Assembly: GCA_021397835.1 (NCBI GenBank)
Contig: JAJFZO010000863.1
Coordinates: 1,674,001-1,738,000 of the forward strand
Direction: 5' to 3'
Source of the DNA: Moringa oleifera
Lineage: Eukaryota; Streptophyta; Magnoliopsida; Brassicales; Moringaceae
DNA: 64,000 nucleotides
Under the pieces are notes generated by a model that was given only the letters and a program-made list of their open reading frames with translations, ran no database searches and had not been told where the DNA came from. Shown here piece by piece: positions 42,305 to 54,382 of the stretch; position 1 is the first letter of the stretch, and every line of letters starts with the position of its first letter. The position numbers were made by a program, and so were the translations under genes.

Positions 42305-43500
42305 AGAATAATGACGAGAGGAATTGTGTGGAAGTTTTCTTTGTAACTCTCAATTGATGAGCTGTATAAGCAAGCGTTTCTGTTTCGCTCTTCTTGTTCT
42401 TGTTGGGGTTACTGGCTTTTAGAGACGAAAGGCAGGGAGAGAGGGAGGGAAGAGAACAAGAAAGATAGGGGAAATGAACAAAATGGGCATGCAATAGAGG
42501 TGGCAAGTATGTATGGCGTGGGGTTTATTTAGGGTTTGGTTGCTTTTAGAGAGAGAGAACGCAATCCAGAATAAAACAAAACCACGTAGTGAGTACTCAT
42601 TTTTTAAACAGAGAGAGAGAGAGAGGGATAAAATGAAGAGAAAGAGTAAAGTAAAATATATATAATAAAGGCATGAGGAGAGAGAGAGACAGATTTGCTG
42701 GTTGGTTTGGGTTCTTTTGTCCATTTAAGGATTCGGTTAGCAGAAGAAACCCATTCTCCTACTTGAAAACTCCTCATTCCTTAACCTGCGTAGCGATCCA
42801 GTCATCCCGTAATTCCAGCGATATTTCAGGGGCATTTACGGAATATTGAGCATGTTTATCGTGACTGGAGACTGCCTTTCTTTAATCTTTACCTTTCCCG
42901 TTTCCAGAAAAGTAAGAAAACCAGAAAATTAGGTTGCGGTGCGAATAGTGGAGGGAATTAATAACTGACAAGCAGGGCATCTGCCACGTGTATGACTGGC
43001 CACGACATCGGAACTGTTCCCCCCCCCCCCCTTCCAAAAACCCTTTTGCCCTTTTCATCTCTCTATTTCTTATATTTCGGTCCCAGTTCTCACAGGTCCT
43101 GAACAGCGTGATGGGTAGGTGGGTCCACGGATACACGTGTGGGGCAGAGTAAAAGAAGAGGACAAAGGCAAACGTGACAGCACTGTGGCCACGTGAGAGG
43201 TGCCAGCGTGGCGAAGGTGGGTGGGTCCCCGCCCCGCAAGATTTGTCTAAAATAGAAAAAGGACTAAGCGGCCGTTGAGGGAAGGTACGGTGTACCCCGG
43301 CTGGGTCCTTTGGCAGTTTCCCCCCCCCCTTTTTTTTTATCGGATTAATGCTGGTCGTATGGGAAACGTTCCCCTCAGTTTTTGGCCGTTTCTGCCTGCC
43401 ACGTGGCTTAGGCCTTGTTTTGTTGTTCCCCTATTAACGTCACTTCATTAATCACGCCCCCTTAATCACGTCCCCTTAATCCAACCTTCCAGTACACTGC
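42305..43500 (-). promoter_or_regulatory. Upstream region of the BOI-related gene with four G-boxes
   Basis: CACGTG occurs at 42,985-42,990, 43,134-43,139, 43,190-43,195 and 43,400-43,405, three of them preceded by GC (GCCACGTG). Further GA-rich tracts occur near 42,545-42,690, probably in or near the 5' UTR. G-boxes and ABRE-like elements bind bZIP and bHLH factors, so ABA, light or stress control is plausible. Confidence 0.55.
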
Positions 43501-46232
43501 GTTAGACAGTGAAAGCAACAAGACGTGTGTGTAAAAATCTGGGCCATCAAACAAGACGACCAAACCAAAGACTGAAACGGTACCCTTTATTTTTTCCAAG
43601 GACTTATTTTTTCTTTTTTTTAAGCCTAATTTATTTATGAAAATAAAAAAAAAGGCAAAAGTGGTAAGTGGGTTGACATGTGATGGCTGGGTGGTTAGGA
43701 TGATGAAGGCATGCATTGGTGCTACGAATTCAGAAGGTGTCATTATTGACGGTCTAACTAATGGCATTATTGGGGATTCATTGTTACTTACTTGCTATCA
43801 AACCAAGGCCATCGTAATTATGTGTTGGTCCCTCACTCACGCAGCCCCATTAATGGTTCTCGCTCCTTTTCCCAATCCTGTCTCCTTCCCCAACTTGGGC
43901 CACCTTCCTCTCTCTTTCTTCTTTCTTTCATTTTCCCAGCCAATTAATTAGGGACAGATGCACAAATTAAGTGAATTTCTGGATACCCTTCTCGTGAATT
44001 TGATATGTTCTTAATTGTCTGGTTACTTGTCGAGTCAAATTTGGGATAATTCACCCTAATTTCCCTCATGGTTACCTGTCCGTTGGATTTTTTGAATTTC
44101 TTCGTTCATGGTCTAAGTTCCTGAAATTGAACTGAATTCTGTTTCTATTTTGACGCAACAGCTTTGACCAATCCTGAACCTGACATGCCAATCAATCCCC
44201 TCCTAATTACTAGGTGACTTTGAAATTCATGTTTTGAAATAAATTGATCATATGACAATTCAATCCACCTCGAATTCTCGTGACAGTTGTTGCTTAATTA
44301 GGAGTTAATCTTCTATACAAACCAGTATATGACTTTGATGAAATTAAGGTTCAAGCTAATGATTATAAAACTTTGTAATTGCCAACTTTGACTCGAGAAG
44401 TTACTAAGAACCTGACCCCGAAAAAGGACGTATTGGGAAAATGAGATTAAGTTTTCATACCCGACATATTATTTTTTAAAAAAATTAAAAATCCTGATAT
44501 AAATTAAAATTTTTAAACGATTATGATAATATGTAATAATTTAATAAAAATAAAAAATTATTAATTTGTTTTTATATTAATATAATAAATTAATAAAAAA
44601 ATACTCTTTAATTTTTTTCATTAAAAAAGTTTAACACATCATATTAAAATATGATCTCAATCTTAAAGAAAATAAACAAAGAATTTTTTAACCTTATTGC
44701 AAAGTCATATTTCTACATTAATGCACATAAAGCCATACATAAAAGAGTTATTAGTATAGCTATATTTTTATATAGGCTTGATTAGATTAGATCGTGGAAT
44801 AATTTATGTTAAAATACATGCACAATGACCCGATTTTCCGCGGTCAATAATCCTTTATCCCTCTCTCTCTTTGTATATGCTTGTTTCTTGCCCATACCGG
44901 AAGCTCAAATTAATTACTTAATTACTTAGAGACATGAGATGCACCTTTCCCATAAAAACATATAGATTTGAGTTTTTAATTTGAGGAACAACAGGTATAA
45001 ACAATACTGTATAGTTGCAATTATCAAATTGAATTGATGTTTCCAAGGCAAATCTTCTCCATAATTCCATTAAATTAACCGATCCTTGAGGTTATTGTAC
45101 ATGTAGAATTGCCAGATTAGACATATTAGCTTCATTTAAGGAGACACAGTGACAAAATGAGAGGTTGGTTGTTCGTTGACTACATAAATTTTTGCAATCG
45201 GCATTAACAAGCCAACTAGGGTTTTGGGGACTTGCTTGGTTAATTATTATACAAATCCATCAACATCTCCATGGACCTCCGGAGAAGTGAAGATTGTATA
45301 TTATACTCTTATTAGTAGCCTTGTTAAGCATCATTACGAATAATATTAAATTCTTGGTCTATATCATACACCCACATGGGCAAGATTATGGAATTAATAC
45401 ATAGTTTATTTTATAAGATAATACCCCGCATGAAGCATACCGTACAGACACAAGATGGCAAGGGATCGATTAATCCTGGCCCATGTAAATTGTTAATGCG
45501 ATGTCATTTATAACTTTATTCATGATGTTATTAATGTATGGTCAACTAGCTAGGGTGGTTAATATTAATCTAGAGCGCACTATGTGTTATCATTTTTATC
45601 ATAAAGTTTGTATCGAATATATTACCACTGATCTGAATTTTAATTAAAGTATTGTTAAAATTATCGTGAATCGTATAGAAAAAGAGAGATATACATGTAC
45701 CCATGTTAATCTAGAAGAAGGAGATCATGGATTAGATGCAAAGTAGAGAGAGCTATAGGGTACGTGGATTGGCTCTTCACCTTTCACGATCTCTCTTTTT
45801 TCCAAATTCTAGCTCTATTATTGCTCGTATCAAACCTACCAAAATCGACAAAGCTATCTTTGGTTTAATCACCACAGAAAAAATCAAAAGAAGAACATGT
45901 AAAAAGCAGGAAGCAAACGTAAAAAGAAAAGTGATTAGGGGGAAGAAAAGAAAGAGATAGTGGGTCACAACCGATATTACATTTTGATTACTTTAGTGTA
46001 AAGGGATACTTAAGTTGGACGGTCATGATTGTTCAATGCATGTTGTCATGATAAATTAGGACAGTACAGTGAGAGGAGAATATATACGTAAGGGGGGATC
46101 ATGTGTGTTTGTGCTTCCCCTCTTTTTAGGGCAACCCAAGTGCAACCTTGACTTATTATGGCGTTTCTTTTTCTTTTTCTTCCATTCAACTTAAAGTTTG
46201 TGTTGTATTCTTCATGTGATCTCCACCCTTTT

Positions 46233-46269
<37 letters not shown>

Positions 46270-49064
46270 GGCTTTGTGTTTCTTTATGGGTATTTCATTC
46301 ATCATCTCCAGAAACGTATAAAAACCCACCTTTGAATATGTCAGATTCGCTGTTTTTTTTTTTAAATAATAAATGTTGATGTTTATCATTAAAGTGGTGA
46401 CGAGTTATTGGCAGTACTTGTACTGGTATTCTTGGAAAGAAAATAACTTTTCATGGCTGCCAGAAAAATTTGACCGTTTGGTTAGGGAGAAAACAGCATT
46501 CATGGGTTTCGTAGGAGATGCAGGGTACCCCAGTTAATAAAGCCTGCACAGGGTACATGATTCTTCCCTACCTTCTTCACTGTGATGGGTACCCTTGGCG
46601 GTGCCTATTAGCTTCTGTAATAATTACTGAAAGAGAAAATGGCGGTATCTCCTTGGTGGGTACCCAAGAAAGTGTGACCTCGCTATCAACTTTGCATGAA
46701 AAACGCAAAAGAAAATTAATTAAGAAAGTTGGAAATATCAGAGAAAATGGGGCTTCGAAAGTGGCAACTGGCAAGTGGCAGGCTTTGAAAATAAATAAAT
46801 AGATAAAATAAAATGGCTGAAAGTGGCCCACTTCCCCATGCATTATATCTTATTATGCTTTTCTCATAGTTTTACTGTCATTTGCCAGACGTCATGTTTT
46901 CGCATGTTCATCATTATTCTTGTCTTCGTTAAGACATATCACTTCACCTTCACGTAGACTGTCTTTTTACATATATATAAGTCCTAATTGAAAAAACACA
47001 CCTTTTCAGTTTCCAAAATTCAGAAATGTATGAAACATTTTTCATAAATTACGATATAACATGATGAAGAAAACAAACAACAGAGGAAAGTTGGATTCAT
47101 TTCATTTTCTCAGGAAACTTTTTCCTCGGAATCGAACAGCTGACTTTTTCTACGGAACAACAGCTGTGTCAACTTTTTTTTCTCGGCTCTTCCAATTGCT
47201 TTTACAACCCTACTTCGGTTGCATACTTATCGATTAATTATCATATATATATATATGCAGTTCATAAAGTCAGCTTCTAGATGATTCAGCTGTGGTTTGT
47301 CTTGATTTTTCTTTCTCTTAAGATATCGAATTTCCAACAAATAATAACAATTAATTAATTAACAGAGATTTTGACTGCCCGATTAGCTAATTCTTTTTTT
47401 TCTTTTAATAAAACATGACTAATAATTATTTGATAGTCAATTAAAGTGACTATTTCTTCAATAAGAGCAAGAAATGCTCACTCTAGAGTGATGTAACACA
47501 GACCATTAAACTAATGAATCTTGGAATACATATGTCGTATGCAGTTCATAATTCAGGAAGTACACATCAAACATGGCATGTGAGATTACTTATTCTAATT
47601 CCTCGGCCATTTAAATTTCGACCACAAGCTTAATTTGATTCTTCGCCTGTATATATGCAGTTCGCAATCTAGTGGGGTTGACAATAGTTGCGAGAAATTC
47701 CAAATGACAAATTCAATTCCGATTAAACCTCATGCCATCTATCAAGGCGCCTTTTGTTTTTTCAAATTCAATTATTTTGTTTATTTCACAACAAATAGTG
47801 TGAAATGAATCCGGCCTTAATTATTTGACCAAATTACATTAAATTTGTTTGATTGCAAGTAGTCATCATTTAACGTTGGCCGCTATCTATTTCGTTGCCT
47901 AACCCAAATCAATATAGCATTATTTTACGTTAGACCAAATGCTATAAAATGAAAACATTGTGTTTATGTGTCTTTGTAAATGGTTGAATCGATAGATACG
48001 TGTGACTTGACAAAGAAAATGTGATGATATTGGGCATCTATCATAGGTAGCAAAATTTGACATAATCACAGCATGCAAGATGCCTAAGCTTATCCACGCG
48101 AATTATTTATAATGAAGTTATGGGTACTTATGCATCTCTTTTTTGACGCCAAAGCCAAAGTCATTCTCGGGAATTGGCATGCTTTTATCTCGGAATCCCT
48201 CTACTCTAGGCCTAACTTGTTTGATCTTATCATGTAGAAATATTGCAGCTGGCTTGCCTTTTTTTATGATACTAACTTCTATGTAATTTTTTTTTAATAT
48301 AAACTATATAATCACGAATCTTGTACCATTTTAAATGTCAACAAGAATCAATACCGCATATATGTAAGTATTGGGCTGTTAGTGGGCTGAATTGAGTTAT
48401 TCTTTTTTGATAACAACTGAGAATGGTAGGGGAAAATCAGGCCCAAATCTTGCAGATTGGGTGAAATCAGGCTGTGTTTACTTTTCGATTCATGAGATTG
48501 GATCTGATTGTAATACATGAGATCGATTAAGTCCAATTTAATGTACAATGGGTAAAGCCTGATACTATGGATTGGATCAGGCCTTATAGTAATTGATTGG
48601 ATCAGGCCGATTGGGTCCCTGGTTTCATGTCCATTCTAGACCCGACCCACAACGTGATGGGGCCTTTGATTTGCTTTTGCACACGTATGCTGTTCGAAAA
48701 ATTAATGAACGAAGGAAGACAGATTTTTTTTTTTTTAAGTTAGAAGAAGGTTCTTATAATGGCTGACTAGACTTTTCATTTTGATGTGAAAAGAACCGCC
48801 TCATAATCAGCAAGAGAGAAGAAACTATCATCGACGCGTTCTTCGTAGGAAACTTTCATCCACAAGTGCGCGTTGTCGCCGTCCAATAGTAAGCTTCGCG
48901 CGAACAAGAAAACTCTTTTCGCATCTCTGTAGGGCAGTCGGCTTCCGTCTGCTACATATACCCATCAAATCCTTCTCAAACTTCATCGACTTGGGAAGCT
49001 CTCTCTCTTTGTATCTCTCTAAGGCTTACTTATCTGAACCCAATAACCTTCTCTCTGATTAGTC
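43501..49064. other. Gene-free intergenic region between the BOI-related and CYSTM genes
   Basis: About 5.5 kb of AT-rich sequence without a supportable gene. It includes a (CT)16 run at 46,236-46,267, a low-complexity AT block at 44,465-44,640, three dispersed copies of ATGCAGTTC near 47,257, 47,540 and 47,655, and a doubled ATTGGATCAGGCC at about 48,570-48,610. The last few hundred bases should contain the promoter and 5' UTR of the CYSTM gene. Confidence 0.5.
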
Positions 49065-49607
49065 ATGGCATACTTCAACCAGAAACATCAAGCTCCAGTT
49101 GGTAAGTCTCTTGCTTAATCATTTCTTCTGTTCATTCTCTTTTTATCCAATCGCTTGATATATATGTCCTTTGTATGAGAGAGATTCTTCTTGATCAGTA
49201 CAAGGTATAGACATGTATGGTCAATGTAGATGATAATCTCTTTGCTTGCATGAAGGGTCTAACGAGCATATATGATTGCGTTTTAATTGCAGAGGCACAT
49301 CCTGCACCGGTGAGCGCATATCCTCCGCATTCGTATTCGCCACCACAAGGTCCCTATGTAGCAGCGCCACCGCCGATGGGTTATCCCACCAAGGACGGCT
49401 CAGCTGTGTATGCCCAACACGCTGCTCCTGCGGAAACCCGAAGCAAGGGTGACGGCTTTTGGAAGGGATGGTAAGTCATATATACATATAAAACTCCAGT
49501 CTCTCTCCCTCCCTCCCTCTGGTTTTCTTCCATCAATTAACTGATTACATTTTTGTTGCAGTTGTGCTGCGTTGTGTTGCTGCTGTGTGTTGGATGCTTG
49601 CTTTTGA
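49065..49607 (+). CDS. Small cysteine-rich transmembrane module (CYSTM) protein, 3 exons
   Basis: CYSTM proteins are short tail-anchored membrane proteins, often stress-induced and linked to redox or metal tolerance. Exons 49,065-49,101, 49,293-49,470 and 49,562-49,607 join in phase to 86 aa. The N-terminal half is Pro/Tyr/Ala-rich and hydrophilic (PPQGPYVAAPPPMGYP). The C-terminus is the CYSTM signature, WKGCCAALCCCCVLDACF, a Cys-dense short membrane helix ending at the stop. The W-K-G-C codon for the first Cys is split by intron 2. The start ATG gives MAYFNQKHQAPV. Class is secure from the Cys pattern. The exact plant paralog is not. Confidence 0.93.
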
Positions 49608-50379
49608 TCATGATTTGCTTTGCTGAGACGAGCCCGACGACCGGAGCCAGACATACCTTTTGCTTTCTTTGCCAGTGTTGCTTATATGATCTTCTGTTTC
49701 TAGTTATCCATTAGGACAGAAAACACATTTTATGTATTCTTTTGTGTTATACCCATTTGTATTCTTCATATTATTTTTTAATAATATTACAGTGATGGTT
49801 TTTTTGTCATCGAAATCAACTCTACAGAGCCAAGCATCATTCGTATCATTGAACCAAAAAAAAAAAAAACCTCAAAAATGGTGAAATTAGTTTCGAAATT
49901 AAGTTTTAGTGAGTAAAAATGAAAATATATGTCAAAGTGATATTGTCAAGGTTTCTAAATTAAGCAGAAAGAGATAAAAAGAAATGAACTACAATTTGGA
50001 ATATCCTAATTTTCTGTTTTTATAGTTTTAATTATCAATAACATGAGTATTTATGGACTTTTAAATTTCGGTAAAAAAAAAAATCTGTAACTTGACAATG
50101 GACAGCAGGTCATTTTGGCACAAATTAAACACTCACTAACTTGAGTAATTGCACATAAAAGTTATAAATAAAAATATAAAATAATTAGTTTTATAAAGTA
50201 ATTTGGTTATATTTATGATGATATTTTATAATTATCTTAAAATGAAAAAGATTTTGCTTTATTATTTTTGAATTTTTCCGAACAATATCTTACCCGCAAA
50301 ATAACAAATTAAATAATCTTGGAGTTTTTGGACACTTGAGACTGTTCAGCCAGTGACTTCCCCCTTATCAGAAAGAAGA
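49608..50379. other. Spacer between the CYSTM and Iojap genes
   Basis: Presumed CYSTM 3' UTR, then AT-rich DNA leading into the Iojap promoter. No coding content was recognised. Confidence 0.5.
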
Positions 50380-52926
50380 ATGGCAGCTTCCAGTATTCTT
50401 ACTATCACCGGCGCCTGTGCCGGAACCTGGGTTCTGGGTGAGTCCACGCAACTTGGTCGCTTTGAGAGGAATCTCTGTCGAAGACCCAGAAAGAAATTTG
50501 GGTGGTTATGCGTTAGTGGGCGGCATATATTACAGCACAAGTGCGTCTGGGAAATACCCAGAAGCAGAAGTTTGAACTTCAACAACTCAAATTTCGCTTT
50601 GGGCAAGGAGGCTGAAGATAGCTTTCTTCCGGTATGATATTTCCATATGCTTTTTTTTTCCTTTTTCTTTTGTGTTTATTTCTGCATAATTATTTGCGAA
50701 AAAAATGCATAATTTTTCAGTTTATGTTGGTAAATTTTGTTTGTTTAGAGCTAGAATAATCTAGTTTCATGTACTTTCAGTGCTTCTTTTTGGTGCATTC
50801 TGTTTAGCTACGGAGTAAACTGAGGAAAGTACAAAGTAGGTGATTTTTTTTTTTTTTTGGGGTCTTTGTTGTGTCTCTCATTAAGAACGGCTAATTTTGA
50901 GCAAATGAGAGAACTTGCCCACGTTGAAATGTGATTTTTGGCTCCCATGTCTGATATTTTAATCACTAAATGATATTTAAATCTCTTTATTTCACATAGT
51001 GATCTACTGTGCTTGTATTTAACAGAAGCTTTCTTTTTTTCTTTTTTCTCTTCAAGGGAACTTGCAGTATTGGAAAACCATGAAAAGTTGATCATGTTCT
51101 TTTTTTCTTAATTTTCCTTTCACTTCAAGTTTTCATCTTATCTTCTTGATGTTTGATGTACAATCCCAATAAAATGCAATTAAAATGACTCCATGGGTAC
51201 TGCAAGTGATATCTGTTTTATCTACCTGGGCATCCATGGATGAAAAGTCTTGTGCCATGTTGTTGCATGATGATATGAGTGGTATATTTTGCAGAATATA
51301 AATGAAGATACAGATGATATGTATGATGACTTGTTGAAAAAATATGCAAAGGTCGTATTCAGGAGAACTGACCAAAAGCCCCCTACTGCTGAGGTTGATG
51401 ATGATGCTGAAAGCTTATCATGTAAGGTTATATCACAACCAGTTTAAAGCAAGACGATTTTGGTTAGTGGTATTAATTTGCCTGACGTTTATATTATACC
51501 CACAAATTTTTTTCTTAATGTTTTGGTCTTATAGTTTAGGTTTTAGCCTTATCTTGTTCTTTTGCATGAACTTCATTGATAATAAATTGTTATAAATTAT
51601 TTTGTTATTGGTTATGATACTGATAGCAGAACAAAATGAGATATCTGGGCAGTGTTAATATCAATTGTTAAAGTATGAGGGGACTGATTGTGTCATCTCT
51701 GTAGTTGCTGTGGCAATGGCAAAAGTTGCGAGTGATGTAAAGGCTGGAGATATAAAAGTCCTCTTTGTGAAGCCTCTTGTGTATTGGACTAGGTTTTTTA
51801 TCATTGCAACAGCATTTTCTCGCCCTCAGATTGATGCTATCGGGTGCGGATTTTAGCTTTGGTTTGCTTTTTTTGTATTTTGCTTGTTATAATTATAAAA
51901 GTCTGGACCTTGAAATGCTTGAACCTGAAGTTTTGTTTGCAATTTGCAATACAGGTCTAGAATGAGGGATCTAGCTGAGAAAAAGTATGGAAAAGTTCCA
52001 TCTGGAGATGCAAAACCCAATTCATGGACCCTGTTGGACTTCGGTAAGTAATCTTGGATGCCACATTAGTAACTCATTTATTGTGAACTTGATTTATGTG
52101 CATCAGATGTAACTCTGATGATCAACAGTAGCACCCAGTTTGCATTTAAATGGAGAATATCATATCTAAGTTCTACGCATGACATACTGCACTGATTTGT
52201 GTGCTACTTTCCCATTAAACCACTACAGATAAGTTGTCAGAGTCACCCTCAATTCTAGAATCATTTCAACTGCAGGCAAAAATGAGACAATTTTTAAGTC
52301 TATGCATGCACTTTGAAACATGAAAACTACTCGAGTTATGAAAAAAAATGATAACATTTGACTGTCAACTCAATGTGTTGTATATCGAGTCTATATTGTT
52401 CCTTTATGTCTTGCTTTTAAATGTATCCCTTTTCTTTTCAATTAGCATGCCGGGTCAAAGGTTTCTGTACCTTGAATAAAATGCAAGTTATGGATTTGGA
52501 AACTAATCTGTTTTCATTTCTGGTTGCAAATATTAGTGTGCTGTAAGATCTGGTTAAATGCGTATGATCAAACTGGGCGTGAGTTGAATGCTTCTTTTCG
52601 GATTAACACCTGCACAGATGCTTCTATTGCTTGCCTCTTCAATGGAATCTGAATTGTGCAAAGATGATTACAGTCAGATTCAATATGCTAATCCTGGAAA
52701 ATGAAATAACCTCTCCTGTAATATGCACCTTAACAGCAGTATTACATCCTTGTTCTTTGCATTGCTCATTGAACTGCATAACCATTTTCATTTCTTGATT
52801 CCAGGTGATGTAGTCATCCATATATTTCTTCCCCAGCAAAGAGCCTTCTACAACTTGGAAGAGTTTTATGGTAACGCAACACAAATTGACCTACCCTTTG
52901 AAAACCAACCACCATTCCGCAGTTGA
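50380..52926 (+). CDS. IJ: Chloroplast Iojap / RsfS-family ribosome-associated protein, 5 exons
   Basis: RsfS/Iojap proteins bind large-subunit protein uL14 and block joining of ribosomal subunits. Plant Iojap acts in plastids and is needed for normal chloroplast development. Exons 50,380-50,631, 51,295-51,421, 51,705-51,843, 51,955-52,043 and 52,805-52,926 join in phase to 242 aa. Residues 1 to about 60 are rich in Ser, Arg and Thr and poor in acids, as in a transit peptide. An acidic linker (NINEDTDDMYDDLL) follows. The RsfS domain runs from about 130 to 236 and includes KVASDVKAGDIKVLFVKPL, WTRFFIIATAFSRPQIDAI, NSWTLLDFGDVVIHIFLPQQ and AFYNLEEFYGNA. The last two are the most conserved blocks of the family. 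The gene lies about 0.8 kb downstream of CYSTM and converges on the 2OG-oxygenase-like gene. Confidence 0.94.
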
Positions 52927-54382
52927 CAAAAGTGACCCAAAATTAATAGCTTTTTCTGATCAATTGGTTTCTGGCTGCCATGTGAGAAAGCAGATTTGCA
53001 TCTGCTAGTTCTCGTACTGCTTTGTGTTTTCAGCATCCCAGCACCTGGATGGTTGCTGTATGTCAATAACACAGTTTCTGGGCACCAGCTTCTTGTTTGA
53101 TATGTTGAGGAGCTAATCAGTAATGTCACTGAACCAGATTGATTCGTGTCTGACAGCAGCATTGTAACACTATCTACTCAGGAAATCCCCTTTTCAAAAA
53201 TTCCTTGTACGCTACAGGTGATTCTTGTACATTTAAACCTTCTTGAGCTGTTATATTATGAGGCATGAGGAACTCTGAAGATGAGTTATCTTTCTGATAG
53301 TTTCTTCACTGACTTTTCCATTTCTTTAAATAGGTTCATTTTTGGCTCAGTTGACTGACTGAGGATGGTGGGTGTTTACATTTACCAAGGCAAATATACT
53401 TCCAATTTTTGTAACAAAATATTTATAATCGTATGACAACCTAATCAGAAGAGAGCCATAATATTTATTTTCGTTTCTCTTTCTACAGATTTTTGTAAAT
53501 GTTTGTGTGGATTACCAGCAAGACATTGAGCTTCCTAGCAAGGATAGTGTAGGCAAAACTATTTCAGTATGCACGTGCATATTGGGGAACCAAAAGTGTG
53601 GCAGATAATTTAGAAAACAAAAGGGTCTCAACATTTTCTCAGGCATCTAGCATAAGGGAAGTTCAACTATGGAAGGCCAAAATTAGGTCAGTCATGTCAC
53701 TAAAGAACAAATGACAGGCCAAAGTATTAACACAATAAGCTAGGGCATCGAAGCACACATGCCTAGAAGCTAAATATAGTTTGACAAAATTGCACATGCT
53801 AAATGGCATAGTCTAAACAAGTTCATCAATTCAACTTACAAAATGAGGAGCACCCTGGCACTGGCATGCTCAAACCCTAATATTTTAACACCGCTGACGA
53901 TAGGGAAAACATTATATAACAGAACATAATCTTTAGAACAAATGAACCTTCTTTCATTTTTTTTTTCCTTCCCTACAAGCTGACATAAATACTCAAATAG
54001 CATTCACAACTGTTATGAAGGGGGTGGAAAAGTAAAACAATAACACCCCTTTTAAGTCATCGATCCATTTTATCCCTAACATTCTTTCGGTAAAATGGTG
54101 TCTAATATCCTCAGCCAACAATACTTTGTAGATTTTGCAGATATCACTACCTATTTACAACCTTTTTCACAGATTTTTATAGATGAGTTATGAACCATCT
54201 CATGTAAAAATTGAACAACTGCACCCCAGATAATTCACGAAGAGGCAGCATGGACTCCCAGCAAAGCAACTTGTTGTAATGGCCACATAATAGAAACAGT
54301 GGGCCAAAGAGTTGAATCCTCACAGACCATGTAGTCAGCTTCTCATCATACTCCCCACATATTGGGAACCGCAGAAACTGTC
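52927..54382. other. Convergent 3' regions of the Iojap and 2OG-oxygenase-like genes
   Basis: Holds the presumed 3' UTRs of two converging genes. On the minus strand a frame stays open for over 60 codons (about 54,382-54,190), but it is reached only by a phase that conflicts with the upstream exon. No recognised family. Confidence 0.45.

Noticed and set aside
43637..43951. 104-codon open frame on the plus strand with a minus-strand partner
   Set aside because: No family resemblance, and it lies in promoter-like DNA upstream of the BOI-related gene.
46518..46802. 94-codon open frame rich in GGGTAC words
   Set aside because: No recognisable domain. The repeated GGGTACC words give only small imperfect inverted repeats.
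33056..49064. Possible MIRNA or tRNA genes in the long gene-free stretches
   Set aside because: I scanned by eye for common conserved plant miRNAs (miR156-miR408 types) and for tRNA T-arm patterns and found no convincing match. A covariance-model search would be needed to exclude them.
54190..54382. Possible extra coding exon of the 2OG-oxygenase-like gene (frame with FLRFPICGEYDEKL)
   Set aside because: Joining it in that frame needs two carried-over bases, but both available donors leave one. With the correct phase the junction codon is TGA.
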